The notes beneath the pieces are model-generated. The model worked only from the letters and a program-made list of their open reading frames with translations. It was not told the origin of the DNA and did not search any database. Made by a program: the position numbers and the translations under genes. A stretch of 64,000 nt of DNA from Chromatiales bacterium (lineage in GTDB: Bacteria; Pseudomonadota; Gammaproteobacteria; Steroidobacterales; GCA-2729495): positions 1 through 64,000 of the forward strand of contig JAEUPZ010000034.1 of NCBI GenBank assembly GCA_016789885.1. The letters run 5' to 3'. This document shows positions 38,847 to 49,319 of this stretch, in pieces. Every line of letters begins with the position of its first letter. Positions within the stretch are counted from its first letter, which is position 1.

Positions 38847-39227
38847 ATGGGTTTGGCAACTGCCGGGATGTTCAGTCGATACGCCCTGGTCGGCATCGCG
38901 GCAACAGCCGTGCACTATTGCATGCTGATGGGGATGGTGGAGCTCTGGGGCGCCAATCCGGCGCCGGCTGCTGCCGTGGGCGCCGGCAGTGGCGCGCTGG
39001 CCGCCTACATCGGCAATCGGCGCGTCACCTTCGCAAGTCAAGCCGCCCACCGCCGCGTCCTGCCGCGCTTTCTCGTCGTGGCCGCGGTCGGCGCACTCCT
39101 CTCCGGCACCATTGTGTGGACCGGTACGACACTGCTCAGCCTGCCCTACCTCATTCCGCAACTCCTGGCGACGGCACTCGTTCTGGGTGGCGGCTTCGCG
39201 CTTAACCGACAATGGACATTCGCATGA
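38847..39227 (+). CDS. gtrA: GtrA-family lipid-linked sugar flippase
   Basis: GtrA-type proteins have four helices and are thought to flip undecaprenyl-phosphate sugars across the inner membrane. The 126-residue product has the pattern RYALVGIAATAVHYCMLMGM, AAAVGAGSGALAAYIGNRRV with the typical N-x-x-x-TF, and a final GGGFALNRQWTF. The stop overlaps the gtrB start (ATGA), so the two are coupled. A start at 38868 is also possible. Confidence 0.88.
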   Translation: MGLATAGMFSRYALVGIAATAVHYCMLMGMVELWGANPAPAAAVGAGSGALAAYIGNRRVTFASQAAHRRVLPRFLVVAAVGALLSGTIVWTGTTLLSLPYLIPQLLATALVLGGGFALNRQWTFA

Positions 39228-40270
39228 CCAGTTTGCCAGCCTGGCGCTCCGGTGCCGGCGTCAGCACGCATTCCTGCACCCTGAGCGTGATCGTGCCGGC
39301 CTACAACGAGGCCGAAGTCATCGAGGTGTTCCATGAACGTCTCATCGCGGTACTTGCCGGTGCAGGCGTAACCTTTGAGATCATCTATGCGGACGATGGC
39401 AGCACCGATGCAACGCCCCGGATCCTGGCCACGCTGCGCGCACAGGATTCGAGGGTTGGCATCCTTCGCCTGAGCCGGAACTTCGGCAAGGAACAGGCCA
39501 TGAGTGCTGGCCTGAAGCACGCCCGGGGTGCGGTCATCGTAGTGATTGATGCCGACCTTCAGGATCCGCCGGAGCTGATTCCCCGGATGCTCGCTGCGTG
39601 GCGGGCCGGAGCCGACGTGGTCGACATGCGCCGGCGCAGTCGTGCTGGCGAGAGCTGGCTGAAGCGGACGACGGCGCATCTCTTCTACCGCGCGATCAAC
39701 CGTCTCAGTGAAGTACCGATCCCGCATGACACGGGCGACTTCCGCCTGCTGAGCCGGCGTGCAGTCGACGTACTGAACCAGATGCCTGAGCGAAACCGGT
39801 TCATGAAAGGGCTTTTCGCCTGGGTAGGATTCGAGCACACCAGCCTGGTCTATGATCGCGAGCCGCGTGCTGCCGGCACCAGCAAGTGGCACTACTGGAA
39901 GCTATGGAACTTCGCCCTCGAGGGCATCACCGGGTTCTCCGTGGCCCCGCTGAAGGTCGCGTCATACGTCGGCATGTTTACGGCCCTACTGTCGTTTTCC
40001 TATGCGGCGTACGTTCTGGTCAAGACGCTGGTGTCGGGCGACCCGGTGCCTGGCTTCCCCACGTTGATCGTCGTCATCGCCTTCCTTGGCGGCCTGCAAC
40101 TTATGGCGATTGGGATACTGGGCGAGTATGTCGGGCGGCTGTTCCTTGAAACCAAGCGCCGGCCCCTGTACGTGATCGATGAGTTCCGGTCCCCCGACCT
40201 GCAACTGGGCGCACGGCCCCGCTCCGGAGGAGTCGAGCGTGCGCCTGCCGACGTCGCGTTGGGGATCTGA
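39224..40270 (+). CDS. gtrB: GtrB-like polyprenyl-phosphate glycosyltransferase (GT2)
   Basis: The 348-residue product is a GT2 enzyme that loads a sugar on undecaprenyl phosphate, as DPM1, ArnC or GtrB do. It has SVIVPAYNEAEVIEVF, the DDG and VIDADLQDPPELI donor motifs, DTGDFRLLSRRAVD, and two C-terminal helices that anchor it. The start at 39224 forms ATGA with the gtrA stop; an ATG at 39212 is an alternative. The sugar cannot be read from sequence. Confidence 0.9.
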   Translation: MTSLPAWRSGAGVSTHSCTLSVIVPAYNEAEVIEVFHERLIAVLAGAGVTFEIIYADDGSTDATPRILATLRAQDSRVGILRLSRNFGKEQAMSAGLKHARGAVIVVIDADLQDPPELIPRMLAAWRAGADVVDMRRRSRAGESWLKRTTAHLFYRAINRLSEVPIPHDTGDFRLLSRRAVDVLNQMPERNRFMKGLFAWVGFEHTSLVYDREPRAAGTSKWHYWKLWNFALEGITGFSVAPLKVASYVGMFTALLSFSYAAYVLVKTLVSGDPVPGFPTLIVVIAFLGGLQLMAIGILGEYVGRLFLETKRRPLYVIDEFRSPDLQLGARPRSGGVERAPADVALGI

Positions 40271-41684
40271 CGTTGCGCTATGGTGGCTGATCGCGCTCGC
40301 CGCCCTCGCGCGGCTTGCGTCCCTCGGCCTCTATCCATTGATGGACAAGACCGAGGCTCGCTACGCCGAGATCGCCCGCAAGATGGTCCAGACCGGCGAC
40401 TGGGTAACCCCGTGGTTCGACCACGGTGTACCGTTCTGGGGCAAGCCCCCCCTGTCTTTCTGGATGACCGCCGCCAGCTTCAGGGTCATGGGGTTCAGCG
40501 AGTTTGCCGCTCGCCTGCCCCACTGGCTTGGCGCGTGCGCCATTGCCTGGCTGGTCTGGGGATGGCTTGCCCGGCGATCGCGGCGCGAGGCTGTCATTGC
40601 GCTTGTCCTCACCACCACTTCCGCGGCCTTCCTCGTGGCGGCCGGGGCGGTGATGACCGACATGGCCCTGGCGGTTGGCACGACGATGGCGTTGCGCGGG
40701 TTCTGGCTCGGGCTGCATGGCGACCCTGCCGGGAGACTCCGCGAGCAAGCCGTGTTCTTCGCTGGCCTGGCCATCGGCCTGCTGGCCAAGGGCCCGATCG
40801 CAGCGGTACTGGTCGGCGTGCCGCTGGCCGTATGGACACTCTACTCCGGCAAGCTGGGGCTGGTCGTCCGGGAGATCCGCTGGGTGACCGGTACGCTGCT
40901 GGTGGCGATGCTGGTGGTCCCGTGGTACGTACTGGCTGAGGTACGCACCCCCGGGTTCCTCGAGTACTTCGTGGTTGGCGAACACTGGCATCGCTTCGTC
41001 ACTCCAGGCTGGTCAGGCGATCTGTACGGTAAGGCCCATGCCTTCCCGCGGGGGTCGATCTGGCCCTTCGCGATCGCTGCCTGCCTGCCGTGGTCTGTCC
41101 TTGTTCCGGCTGCGGCGCTCCGCTGGCGAAGAACGGCGTTGCCAATACCTGTCGCCGACCGGCCCCTGAAGCTCTACCTCCTTCTCTGGGCCCTTACACC
41201 CTGCGTATTCTTCAGCCTCGCCGGGAACATTCTGTGGACCTATGTCCTGCCCGGGTTACCCGCACTGGCAATACTGGCTTCCCTGTGGCTGGCGCACCTT
41301 CCGCGGCGGGAGCCGGTCAACCGGCTGCTGGCCGGGGGCGTGGCTTCCATGGTGCTTGGCATCGGTACCGCGGTCGTCGCGATCAACGTCGGCGGCTGGG
41401 CCGACAAGGCGTCCACGCGCGATCTGGTGGCCGACTACGACCGGCATCGCGAGGACGGCCAGGCCCTTGTGTTCCTGGGAAGTCGACCCGCCTCGGCTGC
41501 GTTCTACAGCCGGGGCAGGGCCGAGCAGGTGTGCTGCGCCGACGAGCTGGCCGCCCGTCTCGCCCATGGCGTGGTGTATGTGGCGATGAAGGATGGGGCT
41601 TTTAACCAACTACCCGCCGAGGTGGTGCGCCGCCTGCAGAGCGTCAGTCGTCGGGGCAGCTACGCGCTTTACCGCGCCTCATGA
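40239..41684 (+). CDS. GT83 (ArnT/PMT-like) membrane glycosyltransferase
   Basis: The 481-residue product has about twelve helices and uses polyprenyl-phosphate sugars. The first periplasmic loop carries the donor-site acidic motif YPLMDKTEARYAEIARKM, followed by FWGKPPLSFWMTAASFR, both marks of ArnT-like enzymes. The GTG at 40239 has GGAGGAG 7 nt upstream and overlaps gtrB by 32 nt. With gtrA and gtrB it forms a load, flip and transfer set. The acceptor could be lipid A, LPS core or a protein. It is shorter than E. coli ArnT (550), so it is not named arnT. Confidence 0.87.
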   Translation: MRLPTSRWGSDVALWWLIALAALARLASLGLYPLMDKTEARYAEIARKMVQTGDWVTPWFDHGVPFWGKPPLSFWMTAASFRVMGFSEFAARLPHWLGACAIAWLVWGWLARRSRREAVIALVLTTTSAAFLVAAGAVMTDMALAVGTTMALRGFWLGLHGDPAGRLREQAVFFAGLAIGLLAKGPIAAVLVGVPLAVWTLYSGKLGLVVREIRWVTGTLLVAMLVVPWYVLAEVRTPGFLEYFVVGEHWHRFVTPGWSGDLYGKAHAFPRGSIWPFAIAACLPWSVLVPAAALRWRRTALPIPVADRPLKLYLLLWALTPCVFFSLAGNILWTYVLPGLPALAILASLWLAHLPRREPVNRLLAGGVASMVLGIGTAVVAINVGGWADKASTRDLVADYDRHREDGQALVFLGSRPASAAFYSRGRAEQVCCADELAARLAHGVVYVAMKDGAFNQLPAEVVRRLQSVSRRGSYALYRAS

Positions 41685-41742
41685 CGCCTTCGCCGGGGAT
41701 TCCGGTGCTGCTGGATCAACCGGACAGGCCTGTCGCACGAGA

Positions 41743-43437
41743 TCAGGTTGCGGCGGCAGGTTGGCGGGACGCTTGGGCCGTCAGTGGGTTGACATTGCGC
41801 CCTCGGCAACGGGAGAAGAGGTCCAGCGCCGGCTCGCGGGTGGTGGTCTCCACCGCCAGCAGGCCGAGCACGGAATGGAACAGGTGATCGTGGCGAACGT
41901 CACCATCGGTCCCCGCCTGGAGGCAGCCCCAGTTCAGTCCGGCGGACTCCCTCAGTCCCTCTGACAACCACGTGAGCATCGGTACCTGCCGCTGCACCGC
42001 CGGGGCAATCCGCCAGGGCAGGCCATGCAGGTAGATCCCCGCCTCGCCCAGGGACTCGCCATGGTCCGACACGTAAATGAGTCCGGCATTCCTGTCGGTC
42101 CGGGCGCCGAGGTAACGGACAAGGTCGGCGAGGACGTGGTCCGTGTATAGAACGGCGTTGTCGTAGGCGTTGACGATCTCTTCCCGGGAGCAGGCGGCGA
42201 GGTCAGCGCTCTCGCAGGCCGGTGCGAATCGCCGGAACTCGACGGGGTAGCGCCTGGAGTAAGCGGGGCCATGATTGCCCAGCATGTGGAGCACGACCAC
42301 CAGGTCGCCTGCACTGGAGTTGACCACAGATTCAAGCTGCGGAAGCAGGATGCCGTCCAGGCATCGCTCGCCGTCGCACAGCACCGGGTCCCGGTCGCCG
42401 CCCAGGCGTTCCTGCGGCAGGCCCTCGCACACACCCTTGCAGCCGGCCTGGTTGTCTATCCACGCTGCAGAAATCCCTACCCGCTGCAGGACATGGAGCA
42501 GGGACTGCTCGTTGTGGATCCGCTTCTCGTCGTAATCACGCCGGCCCACCGGCGCGAACATGCAGGGCAAAGACACTTCCGTGCTGGTGCCGCAAGCCTC
42601 GACCCGCGGGTAGACCAGCAGATCGAGCTGGCTCAACTCGGGAGTGGTCTGCCGTTCGTAGCCGCTGAGGCCAAAGTTGGCTGAGCGAACCGTTTCCCCG
42701 ATGACGAGCACCAGCAGCGTCGGCTTGCGGCTCGCCGCTGCCTGCACTGTGCGGTGTGCATCCAGGGCGATCGGCTGCCGGCTGCCGGGTGGCGCTGCGA
42801 AGGCGTCCCGGGAGATGCTGAACAAAGACGCGAGGTAGTTGGTGGGCGTAACCAGGTGACGGGCCTCGCGGTGACTGCGCAACAGCGATGACACGTCACG
42901 GTACTGGACGGCCACGACCGTTACCGCCACAGCCAGCGCGGCAGCCACGGCCCCGCTCCTCACGAGCAGGGCCCGGCCGGGTGGCCGGACCCGGATGCGG
43001 GTCCCCATGACAAGGGCGATGGGCAGAACCGCGTAAAGAAGCAGGTGCGGTACGAGTTGCAGTGTCAGGAGTTCGCCTGCCTCGGCCGGGTCCGTCTTCA
43101 GGATGCTCCGAAGCATCTCGGCATTGAGGAAGATCGTGTACCGGTCCATGAAGAACGCGGCCAGAGCCGTACAGGCGAAGAGCAGGGCGAGGACGGGCCT
43201 GACGGTTCGCCGGGTGAGTAACACGGCCAGGCCGGCGAACTGGAGGCAGACGACGGCGATGAAGAGCCCGACGAACTGGGTGATGGTGCGCACCTCGGAA
43301 AGTTCTGCTGTTCCGAAGAGCAGGCGCCACAGCGCGTTGTTGTAGAACGCAGCGAACGCCAGGGAGGCGAGGAGGATCAACCCCTCGACACTGAGCGTGC
43401 GCCCCCACCGATGTGTCCCAGGGCTTTGCCGTTCCAT
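41743..43437 (-). CDS. eptA: Lipid A phosphoethanolamine transferase (EptA-like)
   Basis: EptA-type enzymes add phosphoethanolamine to lipid A phosphates on the periplasmic face, lowering the charge that polymyxins bind. The 564-residue product has five N-terminal helices and a sulfatase-fold domain. GETVRSANF carries Glu248, ACGTSTEVSLPCMF carries the nucleophile Thr286, and YVSDHGESLGEAGIYLHG carries later zinc ligands. Cys pairs for disulfides are present. The ATG at 43437 lacks a clear Shine-Dalgarno. It is convergent with the GT83 gene (58 nt apart). Confidence 0.9.
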   Translation of the reverse strand: MERQSPGTHRWGRTLSVEGLILLASLAFAAFYNNALWRLLFGTAELSEVRTITQFVGLFIAVVCLQFAGLAVLLTRRTVRPVLALLFACTALAAFFMDRYTIFLNAEMLRSILKTDPAEAGELLTLQLVPHLLLYAVLPIALVMGTRIRVRPPGRALLVRSGAVAAALAVAVTVVAVQYRDVSSLLRSHREARHLVTPTNYLASLFSISRDAFAAPPGSRQPIALDAHRTVQAAASRKPTLLVLVIGETVRSANFGLSGYERQTTPELSQLDLLVYPRVEACGTSTEVSLPCMFAPVGRRDYDEKRIHNEQSLLHVLQRVGISAAWIDNQAGCKGVCEGLPQERLGGDRDPVLCDGERCLDGILLPQLESVVNSSAGDLVVVLHMLGNHGPAYSRRYPVEFRRFAPACESADLAACSREEIVNAYDNAVLYTDHVLADLVRYLGARTDRNAGLIYVSDHGESLGEAGIYLHGLPWRIAPAVQRQVPMLTWLSEGLRESAGLNWGCLQAGTDGDVRHDHLFHSVLGLLAVETTTREPALDLFSRCRGRNVNPLTAQASRQPAAAT

Positions 43438-43825
43438 TGCCGTTGGACGGGGTGGCGGCCGGGAATCAATCGGGTAGCCGGCGGTTGGACCCGCCGGAAG
43501 GCCCCCCGTTGGGCACAAATCGGGGCCAGAAGCCCGGTGCCGCCACCCGCCTCAGGCGTTGCCGGGCCGGGTGGCTTGCGGCTGCTGCCCCAGGCAGGCC
43601 GCCCGAATCCGGTCATCGGCCCGGGAAATTTCGCGGTGCATTACGCGCCGCCGGCTGGGCGGGGAAGCGGCTAATGCCCCGTGGTCGCGAACCTGCCAGC
43701 ACCCGGCCGGCGGGAGGGGGTTTGGACTGCCTCGTCGCGCGCAATGGACGGATCGTATAGCCGGGGTAACCGGGCTTCCACCTCGGGCGGCTTGAATTGC
43801 CGGGGGCCTGCACCACGGTTGCTCC
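43438..43825. other. 388-nt divergent intergenic region between eptA and the RND operon
   Basis: No gene was found. GTTGGAC occurs at 43442-43448 and 43484-43490, a direct repeat with 42-bp spacing (four helical turns), and CAATC lies at 43467-43471. On the eptA coding strand this reads GATTG, then CGTCCAAC, then the start. The LTA-synthase-like gene has the same elements in the same order (29439-29464). A TATAGC at 43756-43761 might be a -10 element for the RND operon, without a convincing -35. Confidence 0.35.
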
Positions 43826-44806
43826 ATGTCCCCGAACTCTCTCCTGCCACTGTTGCTGCTGGTCGCCGCCTGCGGAGGTCGCCCTCCGGATCCCGGCCAG
43901 ACGCCGCCGGCGACGACGACGCTGGTTGCGGACGAAGCCAACCTGCTGAAACTGACGCTGACACCAGCCGCGCGGGAGCGGTTGGGCATCGCGACCGTGA
44001 CAGTTGGCCCGGCCGAGGTTGGCCGCGTGCGGGAGACCAGCGGCGAGATTGTTGCCCCCAGCGGGGCCGGCGGTGTGCCGACAGGATCCCTCAGCAACCT
44101 TGCGCAAATCGGCAGCCAGCAGGCCGTTGCCGACGGCGAGGTGGAGCGGGCCCGCGCACAGCTGAACCTTGCCCGCATTGCGCTGGCGCGGTCAGCACAG
44201 CTCGTCGCGGAGGAGGCGGGCAGCCTGCGCGCACGCGATGAGGCAGCCGCCGCGCTGGCAACGGCGGAGGCCCAGGCGGGCGCAGCCATCGCCCAGCGCC
44301 GGCTGCTCGGCCCGGCCGTGGCCGGGCTGGGCAATATGGATGTGCTCTGGCTGCGCGTGCCGGTGTTTGGCAGCGACCTTACGAGGATGGCACAGGGTGC
44401 GCCCGTTGTGGTCAGCCCCCTTGGGGCTGGCAATGACCGGCGTAGCGCGACTCCGGTGCAGGCGCCGCCGTCGGCCAACATGGCCGCCGGTACCGTTGAC
44501 TTCTACTACACCATCGACAACAGGGACCGGCTCTACCGTATCGGGCAGAGGGTCGCAGTGCGGGTTCCCCTGGGGGCCACCCTGGCCGGACTATCGATCC
44601 CCATGTCCGCCATCGTCCGCGACATCCATGGCGGCGAGTGGGTCTACGAGAACCCTGCGCCCGAGACCTACAGCCGCCAGCGCATCGAGACAGCCTGGTC
44701 CGACGGCACACACGCCATCGTCGCGCGCGGTCTTCGTCCCGGCGCGGTCATCGTGACCAGCGGCGCGATGGAACTGTTCGGTACCGAGTTCGGGGTGGCG
44801 CACTGA
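43826..44806 (+). CDS. RND efflux adaptor lipoprotein
   Basis: The 326-residue product begins [18 protein letters not shown], a lipoprotein signal with lipobox VAAC (Cys16). The body is a reduced membrane-fusion protein: [20 protein letters not shown], a short alpha-hairpin ([20 protein letters not shown]), and C-terminal barrel and proximal parts ending [20 protein letters not shown]. It lacks the His/Met-rich segments of CusB/CzcB. The stop shares one base with the next start (TGATG). Confidence 0.85.
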   Translation: MSPNSLLPLLLLVAACGGRPPDPGQTPPATTTLVADEANLLKLTLTPAARERLGIATVTVGPAEVGRVRETSGEIVAPSGAGGVPTGSLSNLAQIGSQQAVADGEVERARAQLNLARIALARSAQLVAEEAGSLRARDEAAAALATAEAQAGAAIAQRRLLGPAVAGLGNMDVLWLRVPVFGSDLTRMAQGAPVVVSPLGAGNDRRSATPVQAPPSANMAAGTVDFYYTIDNRDRLYRIGQRVAVRVPLGATLAGLSIPMSAIVRDIHGGEWVYENPAPETYSRQRIETAWSDGTHAIVARGLRPGAVIVTSGAMELFGTEFGVAH

Positions 44807-47800
44807 TGATCGACTGGCTCGTCCGCGCCGCGCTGACCCAGCGTGTACTGGTACTGTTACTGGCCGGAATCCTGGTGGTCCTGGGACTGCGGGCGTCCAA
44901 GGACGTGCCGCTCGACGTATTCCCCGAGTTCGCGCCGCCAATCATCGAAATCCAGACCGAAGCACCCGGACTTTCTACCGAGGACGTCGAGAGCCTGGTG
45001 ACCGTACCGATAGAAGTCGCCGTGAGTGGCGTACCCGACCTCGTCACGCTGCGGTCGAAGTCCGTGCTCGGCCTGTCATCCGTCAGGCTTCTCTTTGAAC
45101 AGAATGCCGACGCGATCCGGGCACGCCAGCTTGTGCAGGAGCGGGTCGCCCAGGTACAGCCGCGCCTGCCGTCCGCCGCGCGGCAGCCGGTCATGCTGCC
45201 GCCGCTGTCCTCGACCAGCCGGGCAATGAAGATCGGCATCTCATCGGCAAGGTACGACCAGATGGAGCTCTCGGAGCTCGTCCGCTGGACGATCCGCCCG
45301 CGGCTGATGGCAGTGCCCGGCGTCGCCAACGTGGCGGTCTGGGGATACCGCGACCGCCAACTGCAGGTGCAGGTCAACCCGGACAGGCTGCGCGCCGCCG
45401 GCGTCACCCTTGCGGAAGTGCGCCGGGCTGCCGGGGATGCAGTGGTCGTAGGCGGCGGTGGATTCCTCGATACGCCCACCCAGCGGCTCTCCGTACAGCA
45501 CGAGGGCACCATTGAGTCCGCAGACGACCTTGCCCGGTCTGTCATCAGGATGGCGGGGGACGCACCAGTCCGGATTGGAGACGTAGCCGAGGTGCGCGAC
45601 GGCCATGCCGCGCCCATCGGCAATGCCATCATCGGCGATGGCCCGGGCCTCATGCTGATCGTCGAGAAGCAGCCGGGGGGCAACACGCTGGAGCTCACGC
45701 GGGCCGTCGAGGCCGCCCTCGAGGAAATGCGTCCGGGACTGCAGGATGTTCTGATCGACTCGACCATCTTCCGCCCGGCCACCTTCATCCAGCGATCGGT
45801 AGACAACCTGACACGCGCGCTCATGATCGGGTGTGTCCTGGTCGCGCTGGTACTGTTCTTGTTCACCCGCGATTGGCGGCAGGCCACGATCAGCTTTGTC
45901 GCCATACCCCTTTCCATGCTGGGGGCAGGGCTCGTCCTGCTCTGGAGCGGCGCGACGATCAATACCATGGTGATTGCCGGACTGGTAATCGCCCTGGGCG
46001 AAGTGGTCGACGACGCCATCATCGATGTGGAGAACATCGCGCGCAGGCTGCGATTGAACCGTGAACTGGGCAGCCCCCGCTCGCCGTTCGACGTTGTACT
46101 TGCGGCCTCGGTGGAGGTCCGCTCAGCGGTGGTGTCGGCCTCGCTGATCGTCATTCTCGTGTTCGTACCCGTGTTCTTCCTGGGTGGCGTTGCCGGGACG
46201 TTCTTCCGGCCGCTGGCGGTCGCCTACGTGCTCGCGATCGCGACATCCCTGGTCGTGGCGCTGTGTGTGACGCCGGCGCTGTGCCTCTTGCTGCTGCCTC
46301 GCGCACCGGAGCGGGAGCAACGAGATACGACCATGGTCACCTGGATGAAGCGCCGCTACACGCGGGCGCTGCCTGGCATGGTCGCCCGGCCGGGTTTGGC
46401 GATGGGAATAGTCGCGGGTGGCCTGCTGGTCGCCGGGCTGGGCTACTCGGGCTTCAAGGACGAGTTCCTGCCCGAATTCCGCGAGTCGGACTTCCTCATG
46501 CACTGGCTCGGCAAGCCGGGATCGTCCATCGAGGCCATGGACCGGATCACGGTCCAGGTTTCGCGGGAGCTTCGCACCATCCCCGGGGTGCGCAACTTCG
46601 GCGCCCACATCGGCCGCGCCGAGGCAGCGGACGAGGTAGTGGGTCCGAACTTCACCGAACTCTGGATCAGCATGGACGAGGGGGCTGACTACGATGCCAA
46701 CGTCGCCCGGATCCAGGAGGTCATCGGCGGCTATCCGGGGCTGTTCCGGGATGTGCTCACCTATTTGCGGGAGCGCATCAAGGAAGTACTGACCGGAGCC
46801 GGTGCGACGGTCGTCGTCCGGATCTTTGGTCCGGAACAGGATGAGCTACGGGCCGCGGCTGAGCGGGTTCGCACCCGCCTGGAGACGATCAGCGGAGTTG
46901 CGGACCTCCACGTGGAACAGCAGGTGCTCGTACCCCAGGTCCAGATACGGCTGCGACCCGACGATCTGGCTAGGCTCGGTCTCACGTCGGGTGAGGTCCG
47001 CCGGCAGGCCCAGACGCTGGTCGCCGGGGAGAAGGTGGGCGAGATCTATCGGGACCAGAAATCTTTTGACGTGACGGTCTGGGGCGAAGAGCGGGTCCGG
47101 AACGATCTGCATGCCCTCAATGACCTGCTGATCGAGACACCGGCGGGCGCACCGGTCCGCCTGCGGGACCTCGCTGAGGTTCGCATCACCCCTGCTCCCA
47201 ACGAAATCATGCGCGAGAATGGCCAGCGCCGTATCGATGTGTCATTGAACGCGCGCGGGCAGGACCTGGGCACCGTGGCGCGCGCCGTCGAGCAGGCCGT
47301 TGCGCAGTTGCCGTTCGCCCGGGGGTATCACCCACACGTTCTCGGTGAGTATGCCGCCCTCAGGGAGTCCCGCCAGCAGCTTTGGACGATTGGCCTGCTC
47401 TGCCTGGCCGCTATCCTGGTGGTGGTCTGGATGGAGTTCCGCTCAAGGCGGATCACGGTACTGGTGGCAGCCAGCCTGCCGTTCGCCCTGGTCGGCGGCG
47501 TGGTAGCCGTGGCGGTGACTGGCGGCAGCCTGTCGCTTGGTTCGCTGGTGGGCTTCGTCACGGTCGTCGGGATCTCGGCCCGCAACGGCATCATGCTGCT
47601 CTCCCATTACCACCATTTGCGGGTGCATGAGGCGGAGCCCTTCAGCCCGCGACTCATCATCCGCGGGGCAGAGGAGCGGCTGGTCCCGATCCTGATGACC
47701 GCGGCCTCTGCGGGGCTGGCCCTGGTCCCGTTGATCATTGCCGGCAATTCCCCCGGCCATGAGATCGAGCACCCGATGGCCATCGTCATCCTCGGCGGGC

Positions 47801-47919
47801 TGGTGTCGTCGACAGCCCTCAACCTGTTCCTGATGCCGTCGCTCTACGCAAGGTTCGGCGCGGACCCCGCCGCTCCTCCTGATCCGGCGCAGGCTGTGAC
47901 TGCAGGGGCTGTGGCATGA
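44806..47919 (+). CDS. HME-like RND efflux permease
   Basis: The 1037-residue pump has the CzcA/CusA-type start ([34 protein letters not shown]) rather than that of HAE1 pumps. Helix 4 reads [18 protein letters not shown]. The CzcA/CusA heavy-metal relay is DFG-x3-D-x6-E; here the first Asp is replaced by Ala, while the second Asp and the Glu are kept, with extra acidic residues. Metal export is therefore not assured. Repeats of both halves, including [20 protein letters not shown], are intact. It overlaps the outer-membrane factor by four bases. Confidence 0.9.
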   Translation: MIDWLVRAALTQRVLVLLLAGILVVLGLRASKDVPLDVFPEFAPPIIEIQTEAPGLSTEDVESLVTVPIEVAVSGVPDLVTLRSKSVLGLSSVRLLFEQNADAIRARQLVQERVAQVQPRLPSAARQPVMLPPLSSTSRAMKIGISSARYDQMELSELVRWTIRPRLMAVPGVANVAVWGYRDRQLQVQVNPDRLRAAGVTLAEVRRAAGDAVVVGGGGFLDTPTQRLSVQHEGTIESADDLARSVIRMAGDAPVRIGDVAEVRDGHAAPIGNAIIGDGPGLMLIVEKQPGGNTLELTRAVEAALEEMRPGLQDVLIDSTIFRPATFIQRSVDNLTRALMIGCVLVALVLFLFTRDWRQATISFVAIPLSMLGAGLVLLWSGATINTMVIAGLVIALGEVVDDAIIDVENIARRLRLNRELGSPRSPFDVVLAASVEVRSAVVSASLIVILVFVPVFFLGGVAGTFFRPLAVAYVLAIATSLVVALCVTPALCLLLLPRAPEREQRDTTMVTWMKRRYTRALPGMVARPGLAMGIVAGGLLVAGLGYSGFKDEFLPEFRESDFLMHWLGKPGSSIEAMDRITVQVSRELRTIPGVRNFGAHIGRAEAADEVVGPNFTELWISMDEGADYDANVARIQEVIGGYPGLFRDVLTYLRERIKEVLTGAGATVVVRIFGPEQDELRAAAERVRTRLETISGVADLHVEQQVLVPQVQIRLRPDDLARLGLTSGEVRRQAQTLVAGEKVGEIYRDQKSFDVTVWGEERVRNDLHALNDLLIETPAGAPVRLRDLAEVRITPAPNEIMRENGQRRIDVSLNARGQDLGTVARAVEQAVAQLPFARGYHPHVLGEYAALRESRQQLWTIGLLCLAAILVVVWMEFRSRRITVLVAASLPFALVGGVVAVAVTGGSLSLGSLVGFVTVVGISARNGIMLLSHYHHLRVHEAEPFSPRLIIRGAEERLVPILMTAASAGLALVPLIIAGNSPGHEIEHPMAIVILGGLVSSTALNLFLMPSLYARFGADPAAPPDPAQAVTAGAVA

Positions 47920-49310
47920 GTGGCCGTTGGGTCGTGCTGGGGGCCGTCCTCCTCGGCGGGTGCATGACCGCAGCAGGGCCGCCCATGCCGGTCGCACCGC
48001 CAGCGGCGGGCGCTGCACTGGCCCGGCTGCCAACGGCGTCGACGGAGCAGCCGCCGGACGACTGGTGGCGGCTCTACGGTGACGCGCAGCTGGATCAACT
48101 GGTACAGGCGAGCCTTGCCGCCAACGTCGACCTCCGCGTGGCGTACGCCAACCTGGACCGGGCCCGCGCAGCGTCACGCCAGGCCCGGGCGGTGCGTCTG
48201 CCGCAGCCGGTTCTCGAGAGCAGCCTTGGAGTGGACAGGCCCTCGACCCAGCCAACCGCCAGCAGCGTGCCGGCAACGGACTACGACATTGCCGCCGCCG
48301 TCAGCTGGGACATCGACCTGTTCGGCAGGCTGCGTGCGGGCCTGCTGGCGGCCCAGGCAGATGCCGAGGCCCAGGCGGCGGCGCTGGATGGGCTGCGGGT
48401 CGCCATTGTCGCCGACACGGTGCTCGCCTATGTTGACCTGTGCGGTGCACGCCAAGCCGCAACGACGGCGCGCGGGATCGTGTCGGCCCAGGAGCGCAGT
48501 GCCAGGGTAGTCGAAGCACAGCTTCGTGCAGGCGAGGCATCGCCCCTGGAGTCAGCCCAGGCCGGGACACTTTACGAGGGAGCCCGCGCGACCGTGCCCC
48601 CCTTCGAGGCCGCCCGGGACAATGCGCTGTATCGGCTCGCTACCCTGCAGGGCCTGCCACCGGGCGAACTTGGCGCCGGGGAGATCGATTGCCCGGCTTC
48701 ACCCCGCCTGCCGGCGACGCCCCCGGCGGGTGATGGCATTGCGCTGCTGCTGCGCCGTCCGGACGTGCGTCAGGCAGAGCGGCAGCTGGCAGCAGCTGCG
48801 GCCCGGGTGGGTGTGGCGCGGGCCGACCTCTACCCCCAGGTGAATCTGGGGGGCGCCATTGGCTTGCTCTCGGGAGGCTCGGTGGCAACGGCCTCGCCAC
48901 TCGTTACCTGGGCGTTTCCCAATCAGGGGCCGGCCAGGGCCCGGATCGCCCAGGCGGAGGCAACCGAACGTGCTGCCCTGGCCGCATGGGAAGCTACCGT
49001 ACTGCGCGCGCTGCGGGAGGTCGAAACGGCGCTGGCGGCCTATGATGCGGAGGTCCGGCGTAACCAGGCACTCACCGCCGCCACAGCGCAGGCGTCACTG
49101 TATGCGCTCCAGGCGGTGGCGCGGGTTCGCGTCGGGGAGGCTCCACCCCTGTTGCGGATCGACGCGGAGCGGGCCCTGGCAAGTACCAGCCTCCAGAAGG
49201 TCCAGTCCGATCTTGCGATGGCACAACTCGAGGTCGCCCTGTTCCGTGCCCTCGGCGGCGGGTGGCAGGGTGCGCCCACACCAGTCGCGGCGTTGCTCCC
49301 GGCACCATGA
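47916..49310 (+). CDS. NodT-family outer membrane factor lipoprotein
   Basis: The 464-residue TolC-like lipoprotein has the signal [16 protein letters not shown] (Cys16). It starts its mature part with [20 protein letters not shown], a typical NodT/OprM opening, and has the duplicated helix-barrel repeats with [20 protein letters not shown] and [18 protein letters not shown]. With the adaptor and pump it completes a three-part exporter. The start lies in an ATGA overlap with the pump. Confidence 0.9.
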   Translation: MSGRWVVLGAVLLGGCMTAAGPPMPVAPPAAGAALARLPTASTEQPPDDWWRLYGDAQLDQLVQASLAANVDLRVAYANLDRARAASRQARAVRLPQPVLESSLGVDRPSTQPTASSVPATDYDIAAAVSWDIDLFGRLRAGLLAAQADAEAQAAALDGLRVAIVADTVLAYVDLCGARQAATTARGIVSAQERSARVVEAQLRAGEASPLESAQAGTLYEGARATVPPFEAARDNALYRLATLQGLPPGELGAGEIDCPASPRLPATPPAGDGIALLLRRPDVRQAERQLAAAAARVGVARADLYPQVNLGGAIGLLSGGSVATASPLVTWAFPNQGPARARIAQAEATERAALAAWEATVLRALREVETALAAYDAEVRRNQALTAATAQASLYALQAVARVRVGEAPPLLRIDAERALASTSLQKVQSDLAMAQLEVALFRALGGGWQGAPTPVAALLPAP

Positions 49311-49319
49311 GGTGAGCAG

